Source: a virus. From it: a stretch of 27,638 nt of DNA. The position numbers and the translations under genes are program-made. Positions 1 to 9,331 of the stretch are shown piece after piece; position 1 is the first letter of the stretch, and every line of letters begins with the position of its first letter. The stretch is taken from the IMG/VR virus record IMGVR_UViG_3300045999_008038, positions 1-27,638 of that record; one strand, written 5' to 3'. Under the pieces are notes generated by a model, which ran no database searches, was not told the origin of the DNA, and was given only the letters and a program-made list of their open reading frames with translations.

Positions 1-3000
1 GGAAAAATGATATTCAAAGTATCATTGAAGAACTTAGAAAATCAGGAGTTGATGTTAATTTTGCTCAACCTCTTGGAGGGACTTTATATGGGATTAAAGG
101 GCAATTAAGTCAAAAACAAAAAAGAGTTTCTAAATCTTTATTAGAAAGCAGAGAAAAGACTATAGATGTAGAAGCTGTAGCAATAGACCCAACATCTCTT
201 GAAACGAATGTAGAAGAAGTTGAACAAATCGGCCAAGAAATTAATAAAGCTTTAGCGCAGGGAATGGAGAGTATTGATGACGCTACAAGGGCTGCGGGGA
301 ATTTAGGTAAGGATTCTATCGACGGTCTAAAAGATTCTATTGATATGCGTTCTCCCCCTAGAATATTCGTCGCTATTGGTAATGCAATTGCGCAAGCATT
401 AGCCCTTGGTATGCGCCAAGGTAGAGATTTAGTGCGAAAAGCTGGGGAATTTCTAGGGCATGAATCTATCCCGGATGATATTGATTCCTCGTTTAGTGAC
501 ATATTAAGTACTACACAAGATGAAGTAGCTAGTAGCCTTGATCAACGAATGGCGAAATTAGCTCAGCAAATTGACAGTGACATGATTTATGGATTAATTG
601 AAAATCAAGAATTAACTCCCATAGAAATAACTTATGATATGACTGCTGAAGAAGCGTCTGAGATTAGAAGAATAAATGAAGAATTAGAGAATCTTATTAC
701 TAATATTAATAAAGCTAACGAAAAAGCTGAGGATTTTCAAAATGCCTTTAGCAAATTTGGTTCTGCTGAAAAACTTATTGATGAACAGTTTGAAAAATCT
801 CAAAATTTAATTGACTATATTGAATATCTAAAACAATTAGATTATTATAATAGACGACTAGAAGCGGGCGAAGTTGGCCCAGATGAAGAAATCCCGACTT
901 TTCCGTCAGAAAGAATACCTGAATTTCCGAGTGCAGGTATTGATGAAGCTCAGAACAGCATCAGTTCTTTTAATGATATTTTAGAAGAAGTAGCCTCGTC
1001 ATTTTTAGCGTTCTTTGCTATTAGTAATCTAATCCCTATTATACAAGACTTAGCTCAACAAGGTATTGAAGCGGCACTGGCTTTTGAGCGTATTGAAATT
1101 CGTATGCAATTAGTTGCAGGCTCCACCGAAGCAGCAATTGATAAAATAAAAGAATATAGAGCTGAAGCTAATCGGTTAGGTGTTGCTGCGACTGAGGCTA
1201 TTGATAGTTACACAAATTATGCTGCTGCGGTTAAAGACACACCGTTAGAGTCTAGTACTGATACTATTGTCAAAGGCTTATTGACCATACAATCGGTACT
1301 AAGCACTAACGCTGAAACATCTGACATGATGAACATGGCTATCGAGCAAATGGCATCAAAAGGTGTCGTATCGATGGAAGAATTAAGACGACAGTTGGGC
1401 GATCACCTACCAGGTGCGTTTCAGATCGCAGCCCGTTCTATGGGATTAACTGCCGCTGAGATGGATCGATTAGTATCCAGTGGTAAATTAATGTCTGAAG
1501 AATTTTTACCTAAATTTTTCCAACAAATATCACTAGAATTTGAACCTGGTGTAGAAGATGCTATTAATTCCAATATCGCCGCCGTTAATAGACTAAATAA
1601 CGCTACTGAATTGCTATTAATCAATTTTGGTAAGATAGCAATGCCGATTTATATTAATGGTGTCAAAGGAATGACTCGCGCTATTAATTTTCTTAATAAA
1701 GGATTTGAATATACGGGTGCTGTAGCAGCGGTTATTCTTGTAGAATTATTCAGACGAATTACAGCACTGAAGAATTTATTAGCCACATTAGTTAAAATAT
1801 TTGGAGTACAAGGATTAAATTTAATAGGTGCCGCTCTAAAAATTCTAAATAGTGGGTTAGAGTTACTTAAAGCAAATATTCTTAAATTAATAGCTGCAAT
1901 AGCAACTCTAGCTGCTAGATTTGTAGTATTTCATATTGCTATTAGTGCAGCTCAAGTAGGCTTACAAACTTTTAGTGATATGTCTGGCGCATCTGGTAAG
2001 AGAGTAGATGCGGGGGCGAAACAAATAGCTAAAATGAGAGAGGAATTACAAGGACTGGGTAAAGATGCTACAGACGCCGCTCATCGTCTAGAAGATGTAC
2101 AATTAAGAGGGGCAGCGGGTAATGTATTTCAAGAGGGGCCGCTCGGTTTTTTGAATCGGAAGGCCGAGGATATGTCAAAATGGTTTGAAAAACGTGGTAT
2201 CCCAACAACAGATAATTATTTGTTAAATAATATTATTCGCTTCTTTCAGAATAAGCAGATTGAAGATGAACTTAAAGCAGGTTTACAACAATTAGAAAAT
2301 GTAGGGGAATTAGAGATTTTAACTAATGTTGTATTAGATGACAATCAAGCCATATCTGAATTTAAGAGAATAGAGAACGCAATAACAAAAAACCGCCAAC
2401 GACAGCAATTAACTAGAATTGTAGACCCCGGTAACATTGAGTTATTAAAAGCGCTTGCGAAAGAAGAACAAGATTTATATAAAGAGCGAGAAAACGCGGC
2501 ATCCGATCTCGTCAAAGCTCAGCGTCTAATAAGCGATGAACTAAATCGTTATAAACAAGATTTAGACGACGTTGAAGGCAAATATGAAAGAGGGGAAATG
2601 GATTATGACACCTACGTTACTAGAACAACTGATTTAGATAATGCTATATCCAATACAGAGGCTTTACAAAGACAGCTTAATGAAGCTTTAGGAACTGGTA
2701 TTGAAAGATTTGAACAAATGGCGATGGCAGCTAGAATGGTTAAAGCTGCTACAGAAGATGCCGCGTTTGCTGCTGAAAAAACGGCGAATATTCGTAGAGC
2801 CGAATTATCTAAATTAGATACAGGACTCAATACAGGATTCATAACAGGGGGTTCTTCAGTAATTGAACAACAATCTATATTACAACAAGTAGAAGCAAAT
2901 AACGCGGCATTAAACTTATTGAGAGAAAATCTAACTAACCCTGAGATAATAAATGCACTACGCTCTCTAGAGCAAAGTATTCCTGATTTTGAAAAATTAG

Positions 3001-6000
3001 GCCCAGAAGGGTTATCTATTTTAAGAGAGCAGCTAGAAGAGCAAGGGGATGTTAGATTAACCTTAGCTCTAGATTACTTAATTGATACTGAACAGATTGA
3101 AGGTGAAGTAGCGCAGTTAAAAGCTAATTTAGAGCAAGCAGCAGCACAACTTAGAGGCGAAATTAATCGCTTAAGTCGTGAACTCGAAGATATGTTTATT
3201 GAACTCGCTAATCAATCTGAAGATATAGCCCTACGATTCAAAGAAGTTCAAAATGATCGAATTATTAACCAAGCGGGGAATAAAGTTAAACGATGGATGA
3301 GCCAACTTAGAGGTGATCATTTCAGTGGGATGATGAACCTACTAGAAGAATTTATTAATATTCTTGGGGAACAGCTAAGACAAACGGCTGACTTCATCAG
3401 ACAAAAAATGGACTTAACAAATCAGCTATTTCAAGCACTACGACAAGCTGAAATGTTCCAATTAAGTATTCCTCAAGTTGATGGGAGCGGTAACGGCGCA
3501 ACAATGGGTTCTGGTACGCTAGTAGGTATTACTGGGAATACGGGGATCGGTAGTGGGGCACATTTAGATATAAGAAAGCGCGAAGGAGATAGACGTTTAA
3601 CAGATGAAGAATTAAATAGATTTCAGGTAAATGGAAGACCTTTAACATCTTACCAAATCACGAGTGAATATGGGCCTAGGAGAGCGCCTGTCCCTGGAGC
3701 CAGTACAATGCATAAAGGGGTGGATTTTGGTATTGGAGTCGGTGGTAGAATAACAACTACCGTACCAATCCGTTCTGTTAATATTAGAGAGCCTGATGAG
3801 ACGGGTGGTGGCGGTTATGTTACGGATGTTGTATTTGAAGATGGACTAGAAGTATCGTTACTTCACTTAGATCCAAGTACGCTATCTGCTGGTGTAGGCA
3901 CGGGCGGTCGAGCGCAAGTACCAAACTTGGGTAATAATGGTGGCACACCATCAGGGAGAGCATCAAGAGTTAGTCGTAATTTACCATCCTTTTTAGAACA
4001 ATTTGAAGGATTTCATTCAACTCCTTATTGGGATGAACAACAATGGTCTTGGGGGTTTGGTACTAGGGCACCAGGAAGAGGAGGAAATATAACTAGAGAT
4101 GCCGCTACAACTGAAATGATGAATTATCTTTCAGGAGTGGAGCAAACTATAGCTAGGCTTGTTGAAGTACCGTTAAATCAAAATCAATTTGATGCGTTAG
4201 CATCATTAATCTACAATATTGGTAGTGGAGCATTTGAAGGTAGTACCGTAAGACGGAGATTAAATCAAGGTGATTATTCAGGTGCCGCAGATGCTTTTAA
4301 GATGTGGAATAGGGGGAATAATGGAGTTCTTCAAGGATTAGTTACTAGAAGACAAGCGGAAGCGGATTTATTTAATCGACCTAGTTCTTCTATCACATCT
4401 TCTGCGATGAGTGCAAGGGAAGGTAGCCAAAGTCAATATGGGCTATTCATGGAAGAAGGATATGCTCTAACTCAACGTCGTGACTATCAATCCGCTCTTA
4501 TTAATTTTAGACGCGCCCTACAAGAACGTCCTAATGACCGTTATGCTACCCAAGCAATTAATAATGTAACAGGATATATTAATCGTTCTCGGCCTACAAC
4601 TACATCTGCGATGAGTGCTAGAGAAGGAAGTCAAAGACATATTTCAACTGAGGTTGCGACACGACAAGCACTCCCATCTATGCCTCAAGTTGATATATCT
4701 CAACAGGCAGGCCAATCTCAGATATTAGGACAACAAACAAATCAGTATAGACAAGAGTTGATTAATAATCATAATCGGCAAATGAATTTACTGAATGAGA
4801 TGCAACGGATGGCAGATCAAAACACGCAAAATGCCATTCAAGCGCTCTTAGACAGGTCTGATACTCAAGTTATAACAGAACGAAGAAACTTAGAAGATCA
4901 AAGATTGCAAGCTGATCGAGAAAGACGAGATATTCAATATGAAAGCATCCCTCAGTTTCAACGAACTCCAGAGATTGAAAGAGCGCGTCAAGAAGAATTA
5001 ATTAGGCGCGACTTTGACGACAGGCGCATTACATTACAGAGACAAAGAGAGGACGCTTTAAGATCGCAAGAAGTTGGGCAAGAAGCATTAAATAATCTCG
5101 TCCCTATGTTGGAATCTTTTGGTGTGGCTAGTCCCGAAGATATCCAAAGATTCAGAAGTAATTTCCAAGAAACCGCAATAACCTCAGGTGAAGTAATAAA
5201 AGTCCTTGAGCAGATGATGACTGACTTGCCTGAAGCGCAAGCTCAATCACTGCAACGAATCGCGGCTGAATACACTAGAGAACTTGCAAATACTCAATTT
5301 CAAAATGCTTCGGACATTACAGAAGCTACAGCCGCCTTGCTTGAGTCTCAAGCGAACAGATTAGATCAAACAGGTGATCCTCAAGGAGCGGCACAATTAC
5401 GAGCTGGGGCGGAACAAGCAAGAATCATTCGTGAAAATCAAGCACTTGTGCGTGAACTTGAGCAACGAATGGAAATTGATCCTACTAATGCTACTCAATA
5501 TCAAGAAAGAATAAATTTAGCTAATCAAAAAATTGCAGTTTCATTAGAAACATTAAATGAAAATTTACGAAGAACTTCTGAAGAAATTGCTCAATATAAT
5601 TATACTGCAAGAGCAGAATCTTCAAGAGAGTTAAGATCGGCGCAAATTCAACAATTACGATTCCAAGGTAGTCCGGCTGAAGCTCTTTTGATGGAACAAG
5701 CGGATGCCTTACAAGCTCAATTAGATCAATTCGCAAGTCGTAGAATTGAAATAGAATTTGATGCTAAATTAGACGATCCTACTAGAGCGCAACTTGAGGC
5801 TGAATTAGCTGAAATCGAAGCTACCACACTTGAAATAACAGCGGAATTAAATTTACGCGCTCAAATACAACTTCAACTTGACGCCGAAAAATTAGTGTTG
5901 GACGCAGAAGTTGCTAACCTTGAAGCTCTAATCCCTAACCTTCTTGCAAGTTTTGAACAAGGTTTAGCTCGTGATATGCAAGATAGATTAGATGGGTTAA

Positions 6001-7709
6001 GAATTGAATTAGAACTTAGACAACGAATTGTAGAAATTAATAAGCCCGAAAATCAATTAACAAGTGAACAAAAAACGTATCTCACACAACTAGCCGAAGA
6101 AGAAGCGACCCTAAAGCGGCAGAACTTAGAGCGTCAACGCGCCTTGAATATTCGTCGTGATCAACTTGATTTAGAGCGTAATATAATTACAAACCCAGGT
6201 GGCCCCCAAGCCCTTACACAGGTACAAGATGCATACTTATCTATGTATGACATCACCCCGACATGGGCAACGCAACAAGAGCGTCTACCTATGATGTTGG
6301 AGTTACAAAATCTTGACTACCAGCAACAACTAATCGATTTAGAAGAACTTCGTAATAGTGGTAAGCTAACAGAAGAAGCGTTCGCGAAAGCCAAAGAAGT
6401 ACTTGTTGAAATAAATGAAATAAAATTAGACCAAATAAGACTTGAAGCGAGTAGTATTCCTGAATTGGTTAAAACGATTAAAGGGCCAATGGAGGGCTTA
6501 TTTAAGGATATTTTAGATCCTAATAGCACTAAAACCTTTGGCGAAGCCTTCAGTGATATGATCAATGGCATGTTAGCTAACTTAGCAACATTGGCCGCAA
6601 ATTGGCTCACTAACTCTTTATTTTCATCTTTCCTTGGCGGCGGAGCGGGAAGTCCTGGTAAAGAGGGTGGATTATTCCAAACCTTGTTTGGCCCCCCACC
6701 TGGTAGTGAAGAAGAAGCTTTATCTTTAGGTGGACAACAAGCTGCAATGATGCTGTCAATGGGCGCACAAGAGGCGGCGATGATTCTAGTTCAAGCAGGT
6801 ATCCAAGTTGCCCAGTCACTTCAAAGTTCGGCCCTCTTATCTAGCAGGTTAGGTACTGGTGGTTACAATTGGGGCGGTATGTCTGGTGTGACTAGACCAA
6901 CTGGATGGCTTGAGAATATGTCTTTCCTCGGTGGAAATGGAAGCACCGCCGCAAGTGCTATAAACCGAGGATTTCCTGATCTTAACAATCTGAACTTTAC
7001 GTTTGCTAGAGGGGCGCAAACTATTGGTAATAGTATTGTTCAAAGTTCCAATGTTGGCGCAAACTCCTTTGGCGGGGGCATTGCGAGTGCTTTACAAGGT
7101 GCTAGTAGAGGTCTTGGTAGCGGAAGTTTGTTTGGGAGCAGTAGAACCAAAGGTAAATCAGGTGGTGGATTCTTCGGGAGTGGAGGCATGGGAGGTGGCG
7201 ACTTCCTAGGAAGCTTGCTCCAGATTGGTCTAGGGTTCCTAGGCTTTAAGGATGGAGGGGTAGTCCCTGAGATCCCAGGATATATGCTAGGAGGTTCTAT
7301 CAAACCTATCGCTAGTCATAGTAAGCTCCGAGCAGGGAATGATGTTATCGCTAAAGCCCTGCGCAAAGAAGGCCCGCGATCTGTATTAAGTACCTTGACA
7401 CCCGGAGAATGGGTTTTGAATAAGAATCAGCAGAAGATTGCTATGGCTAATGGTGTAACTCCAGATATCTTGGGATTCGCATCAGGAGGTATCGTCCCTG
7501 GTGGCCCCACAATCCGACCTGTCGTTAATACATCTAGCGTAGGAGGGTCTACTAACGTATCTGTACCTGTAACTATTAACTCAAGCGGTGGCGATAACAG
7601 CCAAGACCCACAAGCTGCGAAAGCCTTGGCTGATAAAGTCCGTGGGGCAGTCTATGAGGTGATTAACAAAGAGTCCAGATTCGGTGGTCTGCTAGGGGGC
7701 GGACGGTAA
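1..7709 (+). CDS. Tape measure protein with embedded M23-like, GH24 lysozyme and TPR modules (5' partial)
   Basis: The frame is open from base 3, so the gene starts upstream of the window and the ATG at 264 is internal; at least 2568 residues are present. The tape measure sets siphophage tail length and is ejected at infection. Numbering from base 3: the tape-measure core domain is at about 360-510, followed by hydrophobic segments at 573-653. An M23-like module is at 1171-1295 (HKGVD at 1237-1241, LLHLD near 1288). A GH24 lysozyme is at 1326-1460, with FEG Glu1335, Asp1344 and a WSWGFGT loop. A TPR-like motif lies at 1479-1530. Long Gln/Glu/Arg-rich coiled coil fills about 1567-2160. The Gly-rich C-terminus has the LTPGEWVLNK and ASGGIVPGG motifs usual in tape measures. 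By the lambda ratio (roughly 0.15 nm per residue) the tail could exceed 300 nm, although enzymatic insertions reduce this. The gene is convergent with the next one (8-nt gap). Confidence 0.95.
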   Translation, partial: KNDIQSIIEELRKSGVDVNFAQPLGGTLYGIKGQLSQKQKRVSKSLLESREKTIDVEAVAIDPTSLETNVEEVEQIGQEINKALAQGMESIDDATRAAGNLGKDSIDGLKDSIDMRSPPRIFVAIGNAIAQALALGMRQGRDLVRKAGEFLGHESIPDDIDSSFSDILSTTQDEVASSLDQRMAKLAQQIDSDMIYGLIENQELTPIEITYDMTAEEASEIRRINEELENLITNINKANEKAEDFQNAFSKFGSAEKLIDEQFEKSQNLIDYIEYLKQLDYYNRRLEAGEVGPDEEIPTFPSERIPEFPSAGIDEAQNSISSFNDILEEVASSFLAFFAISNLIPIIQDLAQQGIEAALAFERIEIRMQLVAGSTEAAIDKIKEYRAEANRLGVAATEAIDSYTNYAAAVKDTPLESSTDTIVKGLLTIQSVLSTNAETSDMMNMAIEQMASKGVVSMEELRRQLGDHLPGAFQIAARSMGLTAAEMDRLVSSGKLMSEEFLPKFFQQISLEFEPGVEDAINSNIAAVNRLNNATELLLINFGKIAMPIYINGVKGMTRAINFLNKGFEYTGAVAAVILVELFRRITALKNLLATLVKIFGVQGLNLIGAALKILNSGLELLKANILKLIAAIATLAARFVVFHIAISAAQVGLQTFSDMSGASGKRVDAGAKQIAKMREELQGLGKDATDAAHRLEDVQLRGAAGNVFQEGPLGFLNRKAEDMSKWFEKRGIPTTDNYLLNNIIRFFQNKQIEDELKAGLQQLENVGELEILTNVVLDDNQAISEFKRIENAITKNRQRQQLTRIVDPGNIELLKALAKEEQDLYKERENAASDLVKAQRLISDELNRYKQDLDDVEGKYERGEMDYDTYVTRTTDLDNAISNTEALQRQLNEALGTGIERFEQMAMAARMVKAATEDAAFAAEKTANIRRAELSKLDTGLNTGFITGGSSVIEQQSILQQVEANNAALNLLRENLTNPEIINALRSLEQSIPDFEKLGPEGLSILREQLEEQGDVRLTLALDYLIDTEQIEGEVAQLKANLEQAAAQLRGEINRLSRELEDMFIELANQSEDIALRFKEVQNDRIINQAGNKVKRWMSQLRGDHFSGMMNLLEEFINILGEQLRQTADFIRQKMDLTNQLFQALRQAEMFQLSIPQVDGSGNGATMGSGTLVGITGNTGIGSGAHLDIRKREGDRRLTDEELNRFQVNGRPLTSYQITSEYGPRRAPVPGASTMHKGVDFGIGVGGRITTTVPIRSVNIREPDETGGGGYVTDVVFEDGLEVSLLHLDPSTLSAGVGTGGRAQVPNLGNNGGTPSGRASRVSRNLPSFLEQFEGFHSTPYWDEQQWSWGFGTRAPGRGGNITRDAATTEMMNYLSGVEQTIARLVEVPLNQNQFDALASLIYNIGSGAFEGSTVRRRLNQGDYSGAADAFKMWNRGNNGVLQGLVTRRQAEADLFNRPSSSITSSAMSAREGSQSQYGLFMEEGYALTQRRDYQSALINFRRALQERPNDRYATQAINNVTGYINRSRPTTTSAMSAREGSQRHISTEVATRQALPSMPQVDISQQAGQSQILGQQTNQYRQELINNHNRQMNLLNEMQRMADQNTQNAIQALLDRSDTQVITERRNLEDQRLQADRERRDIQYESIPQFQRTPEIERARQEELIRRDFDDRRITLQRQREDALRSQEVGQEALNNLVPMLESFGVASPEDIQRFRSNFQETAITSGEVIKVLEQMMTDLPEAQAQSLQRIAAEYTRELANTQFQNASDITEATAALLESQANRLDQTGDPQGAAQLRAGAEQARIIRENQALVRELEQRMEIDPTNATQYQERINLANQKIAVSLETLNENLRRTSEEIAQYNYTARAESSRELRSAQIQQLRFQGSPAEALLMEQADALQAQLDQFASRRIEIEFDAKLDDPTRAQLEAELAEIEATTLEITAELNLRAQIQLQLDAEKLVLDAEVANLEALIPNLLASFEQGLARDMQDRLDGLRIELELRQRIVEINKPENQLTSEQKTYLTQLAEEEATLKRQNLERQRALNIRRDQLDLERNIITNPGGPQALTQVQDAYLSMYDITPTWATQQERLPMMLELQNLDYQQQLIDLEELRNSGKLTEEAFAKAKEVLVEINEIKLDQIRLEASSIPELVKTIKGPMEGLFKDILDPNSTKTFGEAFSDMINGMLANLATLAANWLTNSLFSSFLGGGAGSPGKEGGLFQTLFGPPPGSEEEALSLGGQQAAMMLSMGAQEAAMILVQAGIQVAQSLQSSALLSSRLGTGGYNWGGMSGVTRPTGWLENMSFLGGNGSTAASAINRGFPDLNNLNFTFARGAQTIGNSIVQSSNVGANSFGGGIASALQGASRGLGSGSLFGSSRTKGKSGGGFFGSGGMGGGDFLGSLLQIGLGFLGFKDGGVVPEIPGYMLGGSIKPIASHSKLRAGNDVIAKALRKEGPRSVLSTLTPGEWVLNKNQQKIAMANGVTPDILGFASGGIVPGGPTIRPVVNTSSVGGSTNVSVPVTINSSGGDNSQDPQAAKALADKVRGAVYEVINKESRFGGLLGGGR
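4401..4618 (+). repeat. Direct repeat flanking an in-frame TPR cassette in the tape measure gene
   Basis: The 14-mer TCTGCGATGAGTGC occurs at 4401-4414 and again at 4605-4618. Both copies are translated in the same frame within SAMSAREGSQ. The copies are 204 bp (68 codons) apart and bracket a single TPR-like helical hairpin (YALTQRRDYQSALINFRRAL). The similarity continues past the exact 14-mer at protein level. Confidence 0.8.
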
Positions 7710-7717
7710 GAAGTATT

Positions 7718-8350
7718 TTACCAACCTCTATCCCTAAATGGAGTAGTTAGTGCTTTTTCAACTGACCAACCGTATGAGTTAATACGATTTCTCAGGCTAA
7801 ATCTGTTTACCCCAAGTTCTCTAGCCCACTGAGTTATACTCTGAGATTTACCGTTATATTCAAGAATTACGGTAGTACTTCTATTGTTGAATTGATCAGA
7901 CCATGTAACCCATCGGCAGTTATCCTTACAATAGTTACCATCGGTTTCTATTCTATCTAGCGTGTGTGCATCTGTTGGAGGGTGTCCCATGTCTTCTAAA
8001 AACACGAGAAAGTCATCCCAAGCTGGATCTACAGTAATACCTTTTCCTCCATACCATTGATAATCTTCACTATTTGGATTATTACAGCGCTTACGCATAC
8101 CTAGCCAAGTTTGGTATACCTTGGTTCCATGCATACCATGCTTAATTTTACCCACAGTATTTTTACACCCGCAAGATTTTATTCGACCTTTATTTAGCAC
8201 TGAAGATTGTACCTTAATCTTCTTACCACATTCACATTTACACCACCATAACCAATTACTATTTTTATCTTTTTCAGCTTTTTCAATTACTTCTAGCGAG
8301 TTAACTACTAACCCAGTCAAATCTAACGCCTTACCCATAAGTACATCCAT
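7718..8350 (-). CDS. HNH endonuclease, phage homing-type, with C-terminal helix-turn-helix
   Basis: A 210-residue protein. The N-terminal part (about 10-55) has LTG..V followed by CKCECG...SCGC, a likely zinc ribbon. The centre has the pattern W..MRKRCNNP, YGGKGI and LDRIETDGNYCKDNCRWVT, diagnostic of the large phage HNH family often annotated as homing-endonuclease-like. The C-terminal part (ITQWARELGVN...GWSVEKALTTP) resembles the NUMOD-type DNA-binding helix found in such enzymes. The likely role is a site-specific nickase or double-strand nuclease that promotes its own spread. It lies head-to-head with the tape measure stop and diverges from the 8437 operon. AGGAG sits only one base from the first ATG, so the in-frame ATG at 8338 (residue 5) may be used instead. 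Family call is firm; the cleavage target is unknown. Confidence 0.85.
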   Translation of the reverse strand: MDVLMGKALDLTGLVVNSLEVIEKAEKDKNSNWLWWCKCECGKKIKVQSSVLNKGRIKSCGCKNTVGKIKHGMHGTKVYQTWLGMRKRCNNPNSEDYQWYGGKGITVDPAWDDFLVFLEDMGHPPTDAHTLDRIETDGNYCKDNCRWVTWSDQFNNRSTTVILEYNGKSQSITQWARELGVNRFSLRNRINSYGWSVEKALTTPFRDRGW

Positions 8351-8378
8351 ACTCCTTTAACGAATTTCACTCTAGGGG

Positions 8379-8408
8379 ATGACAACTCACCCTCGATAGC
8401 GCTATGCT
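8379..8408 (+). promoter_or_regulatory. Candidate sigma70-type promoter with overlapping 10-bp palindrome
   Basis: ATGACA (8379-8384, 5/6 match to TTGACA), an 18-bp spacer and TATGCT (8403-8408, 4/6) lie upstream of the 8437 gene. The perfect palindrome ATAGCGCTAT (8396-8405) overlaps the -10 box, where a repressor would act. The downstream gene encodes a ribbon-helix-helix protein, so autoregulation is plausible. This is inferred from sequence only. Confidence 0.45.
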
Positions 8409-8436
8409 AACACAAGAACTACACGATGGGGTATAA

Positions 8437-8637
8437 ATGGCGCGATTAACCGTACATTATTCTGACACTGATAATGAAGCTATGAACGAAATCACTGAAG
8501 CTCTCTCAATTAGCAAGAACGATGTATTCCGCAAAGGGTTACAACTGATGGTCTTGTATACTAAACAAAAAGCTAATGGGGGGTCAATCGCTGTTAGGAA
8601 TGCTGATGGGACGTATCAAGACCTTATTATTCTTTAG
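8437..8637 (+). CDS. Small ribbon-helix-helix (CopG/Arc-like) DNA-binding protein
   Basis: A 66-residue protein. A basic beta strand (ARLTVHYS, residues 2-9) is followed by helix A (DNEAMNEITEAL) and, after a short turn, helix B (SKNDVFRKGLQLMVLYTKQK). This is the order and spacing of ribbon-helix-helix repressors, which dimerise and insert the paired strands in the major groove. A short C-terminal tail (GSIAVRNADGTYQDLIIL) follows. A weak Shine-Dalgarno (GGGG, 8428-8431) precedes the ATG. It is the first gene of a plus-strand run ending in the methyltransferase. It probably represses its own promoter, since a palindrome overlaps the -10 box upstream. Its partner could also be the divergent HNH gene. 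No toxin partner is recognised next to it. Confidence 0.65.
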   Translation: MARLTVHYSDTDNEAMNEITEALSISKNDVFRKGLQLMVLYTKQKANGGSIAVRNADGTYQDLIIL

Positions 8638-8647
8638 GAAAAAGTAA

Positions 8648-8965
8648 ATGTTTAACACCCTACTCAACTTCATCCATAACGTTTCTAACGCAGTACCTCG
8701 TACTGAGCGGGAACTGTCTATCGCTCTTGCTATCCATCATGTCATTGCAGAAAAGCGCGATTTTATCACAATAGACCAAGCGAAACAAATTCTAAAAGAC
8801 TACATCTATCTCGATGAAAATCAATATTCTAAAGTAGTCCGAGATAATCACCAAAGAGTTATGGAGCGAGTCGATTGGGCTAAGGTCATCTATCAATCTT
8901 TAACCGACGAAATTCATTTGAAAGCTCATAGTATTATAGCTAAGGAAAAGCATGTACGACTTTGA
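8648..8965 (+). CDS. Hypothetical phage protein, mostly helical
   Basis: A 105-residue protein that I do not recognise. It is predicted mainly alpha-helical, with alternating charged and hydrophobic residues, no signal peptide, no membrane segment and no cysteines. AGGAAAA just after the stop of the RHH gene serves as Shine-Dalgarno. Its 3' end overlaps the next gene by 14 nt, so the two are probably translationally coupled. Its position between a small regulator and a methyltransferase suggests an early or accessory role, but nothing in the sequence gives a function. Confidence 0.6.
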   Translation: MFNTLLNFIHNVSNAVPRTERELSIALAIHHVIAEKRDFITIDQAKQILKDYIYLDENQYSKVVRDNHQRVMERVDWAKVIYQSLTDEIHLKAHSIIAKEKHVRL

Positions 8966-9293
8966 AATAGATAGTATTCAGGATCTAAGAGATTTTCTAG
9001 ACCTGAACCGAGATCTAAAGTTAAAGAAAGATCGAAATATTGTTTATTTTGCTGTACCGACATGGACGCTGGATGGTGTATATGACGCTCTCCAGATGAT
9101 TCAAAATCGCCCCTGTTGGAATTATGAGCAAATCAGGGCAACAATTATGACTTATTTTTGTTATCACCAAGAGGAAATGTGTGATGTTCGTAAGGCGCTG
9201 TTGAATACAGGCGGTGATAAACCTGTTGTTATTTGTAGGATAATTAATCTTGAAGGGAGCTTAACCCAAATTAGGCGTAAATATCAAAGTTGA
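8952..9293 (+). CDS. Hypothetical phage protein
   Basis: A 113-residue soluble protein that I do not recognise. It begins with an acidic helix-rich segment, then a strand-like stretch (NIVYFAVPTWT), then a helical region containing Cys residues (PCWNYEQIR, YFCYHQEEMC). AAGGA at 8942-8946 is a good Shine-Dalgarno for this ATG. It overlaps the preceding gene by 14 nt and is separated from the methyltransferase by 38 nt that contain an ATAGCTAT motif. No function is assigned. Confidence 0.6.
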   Translation: MYDFEIDSIQDLRDFLDLNRDLKLKKDRNIVYFAVPTWTLDGVYDALQMIQNRPCWNYEQIRATIMTYFCYHQEEMCDVRKALLNTGGDKPVVICRIINLEGSLTQIRRKYQS

Positions 9294-9313
9294 GAAGCCA
9301 CGGTTTAAGTTGA

Positions 9314-9321
9314 ATAGCTAT
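9314..9321. repeat. Intergenic ATAGCTAT palindrome, copy 1
   Basis: Exact 8-bp palindrome in the 38-nt gap before the methyltransferase, directly upstream of its GAGGT ribosome binding site. The same octamer recurs in gaps at 17389, 20387 and 25242. Confidence 0.5.
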
Positions 9322-9331
9322 GAGGTATTAA

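Noticed and set aside
264-266. ATG at 264 as the start of the tape measure protein
   Set aside because: The frame is open back to base 3 with coding-like sequence and no Shine-Dalgarno at 264, so the gene begins outside the window.
110-502. Minus-strand open frame of 130 codons, and similar antisense frames through the tape measure gene (1421-1624, 2612-2842, 5521-5736, 6317-7303)
   Set aside because: They are antisense to a clearly coding gene, have biased Ser/Ile/Leu composition and no motifs or ribosome binding sites.
7687-7704. Possible terminator at the end of the tape measure gene (GTCTGC/GCGGAC with one wobble)
   Set aside because: It lies inside the coding end, the stem is short and no T-tract follows directly.
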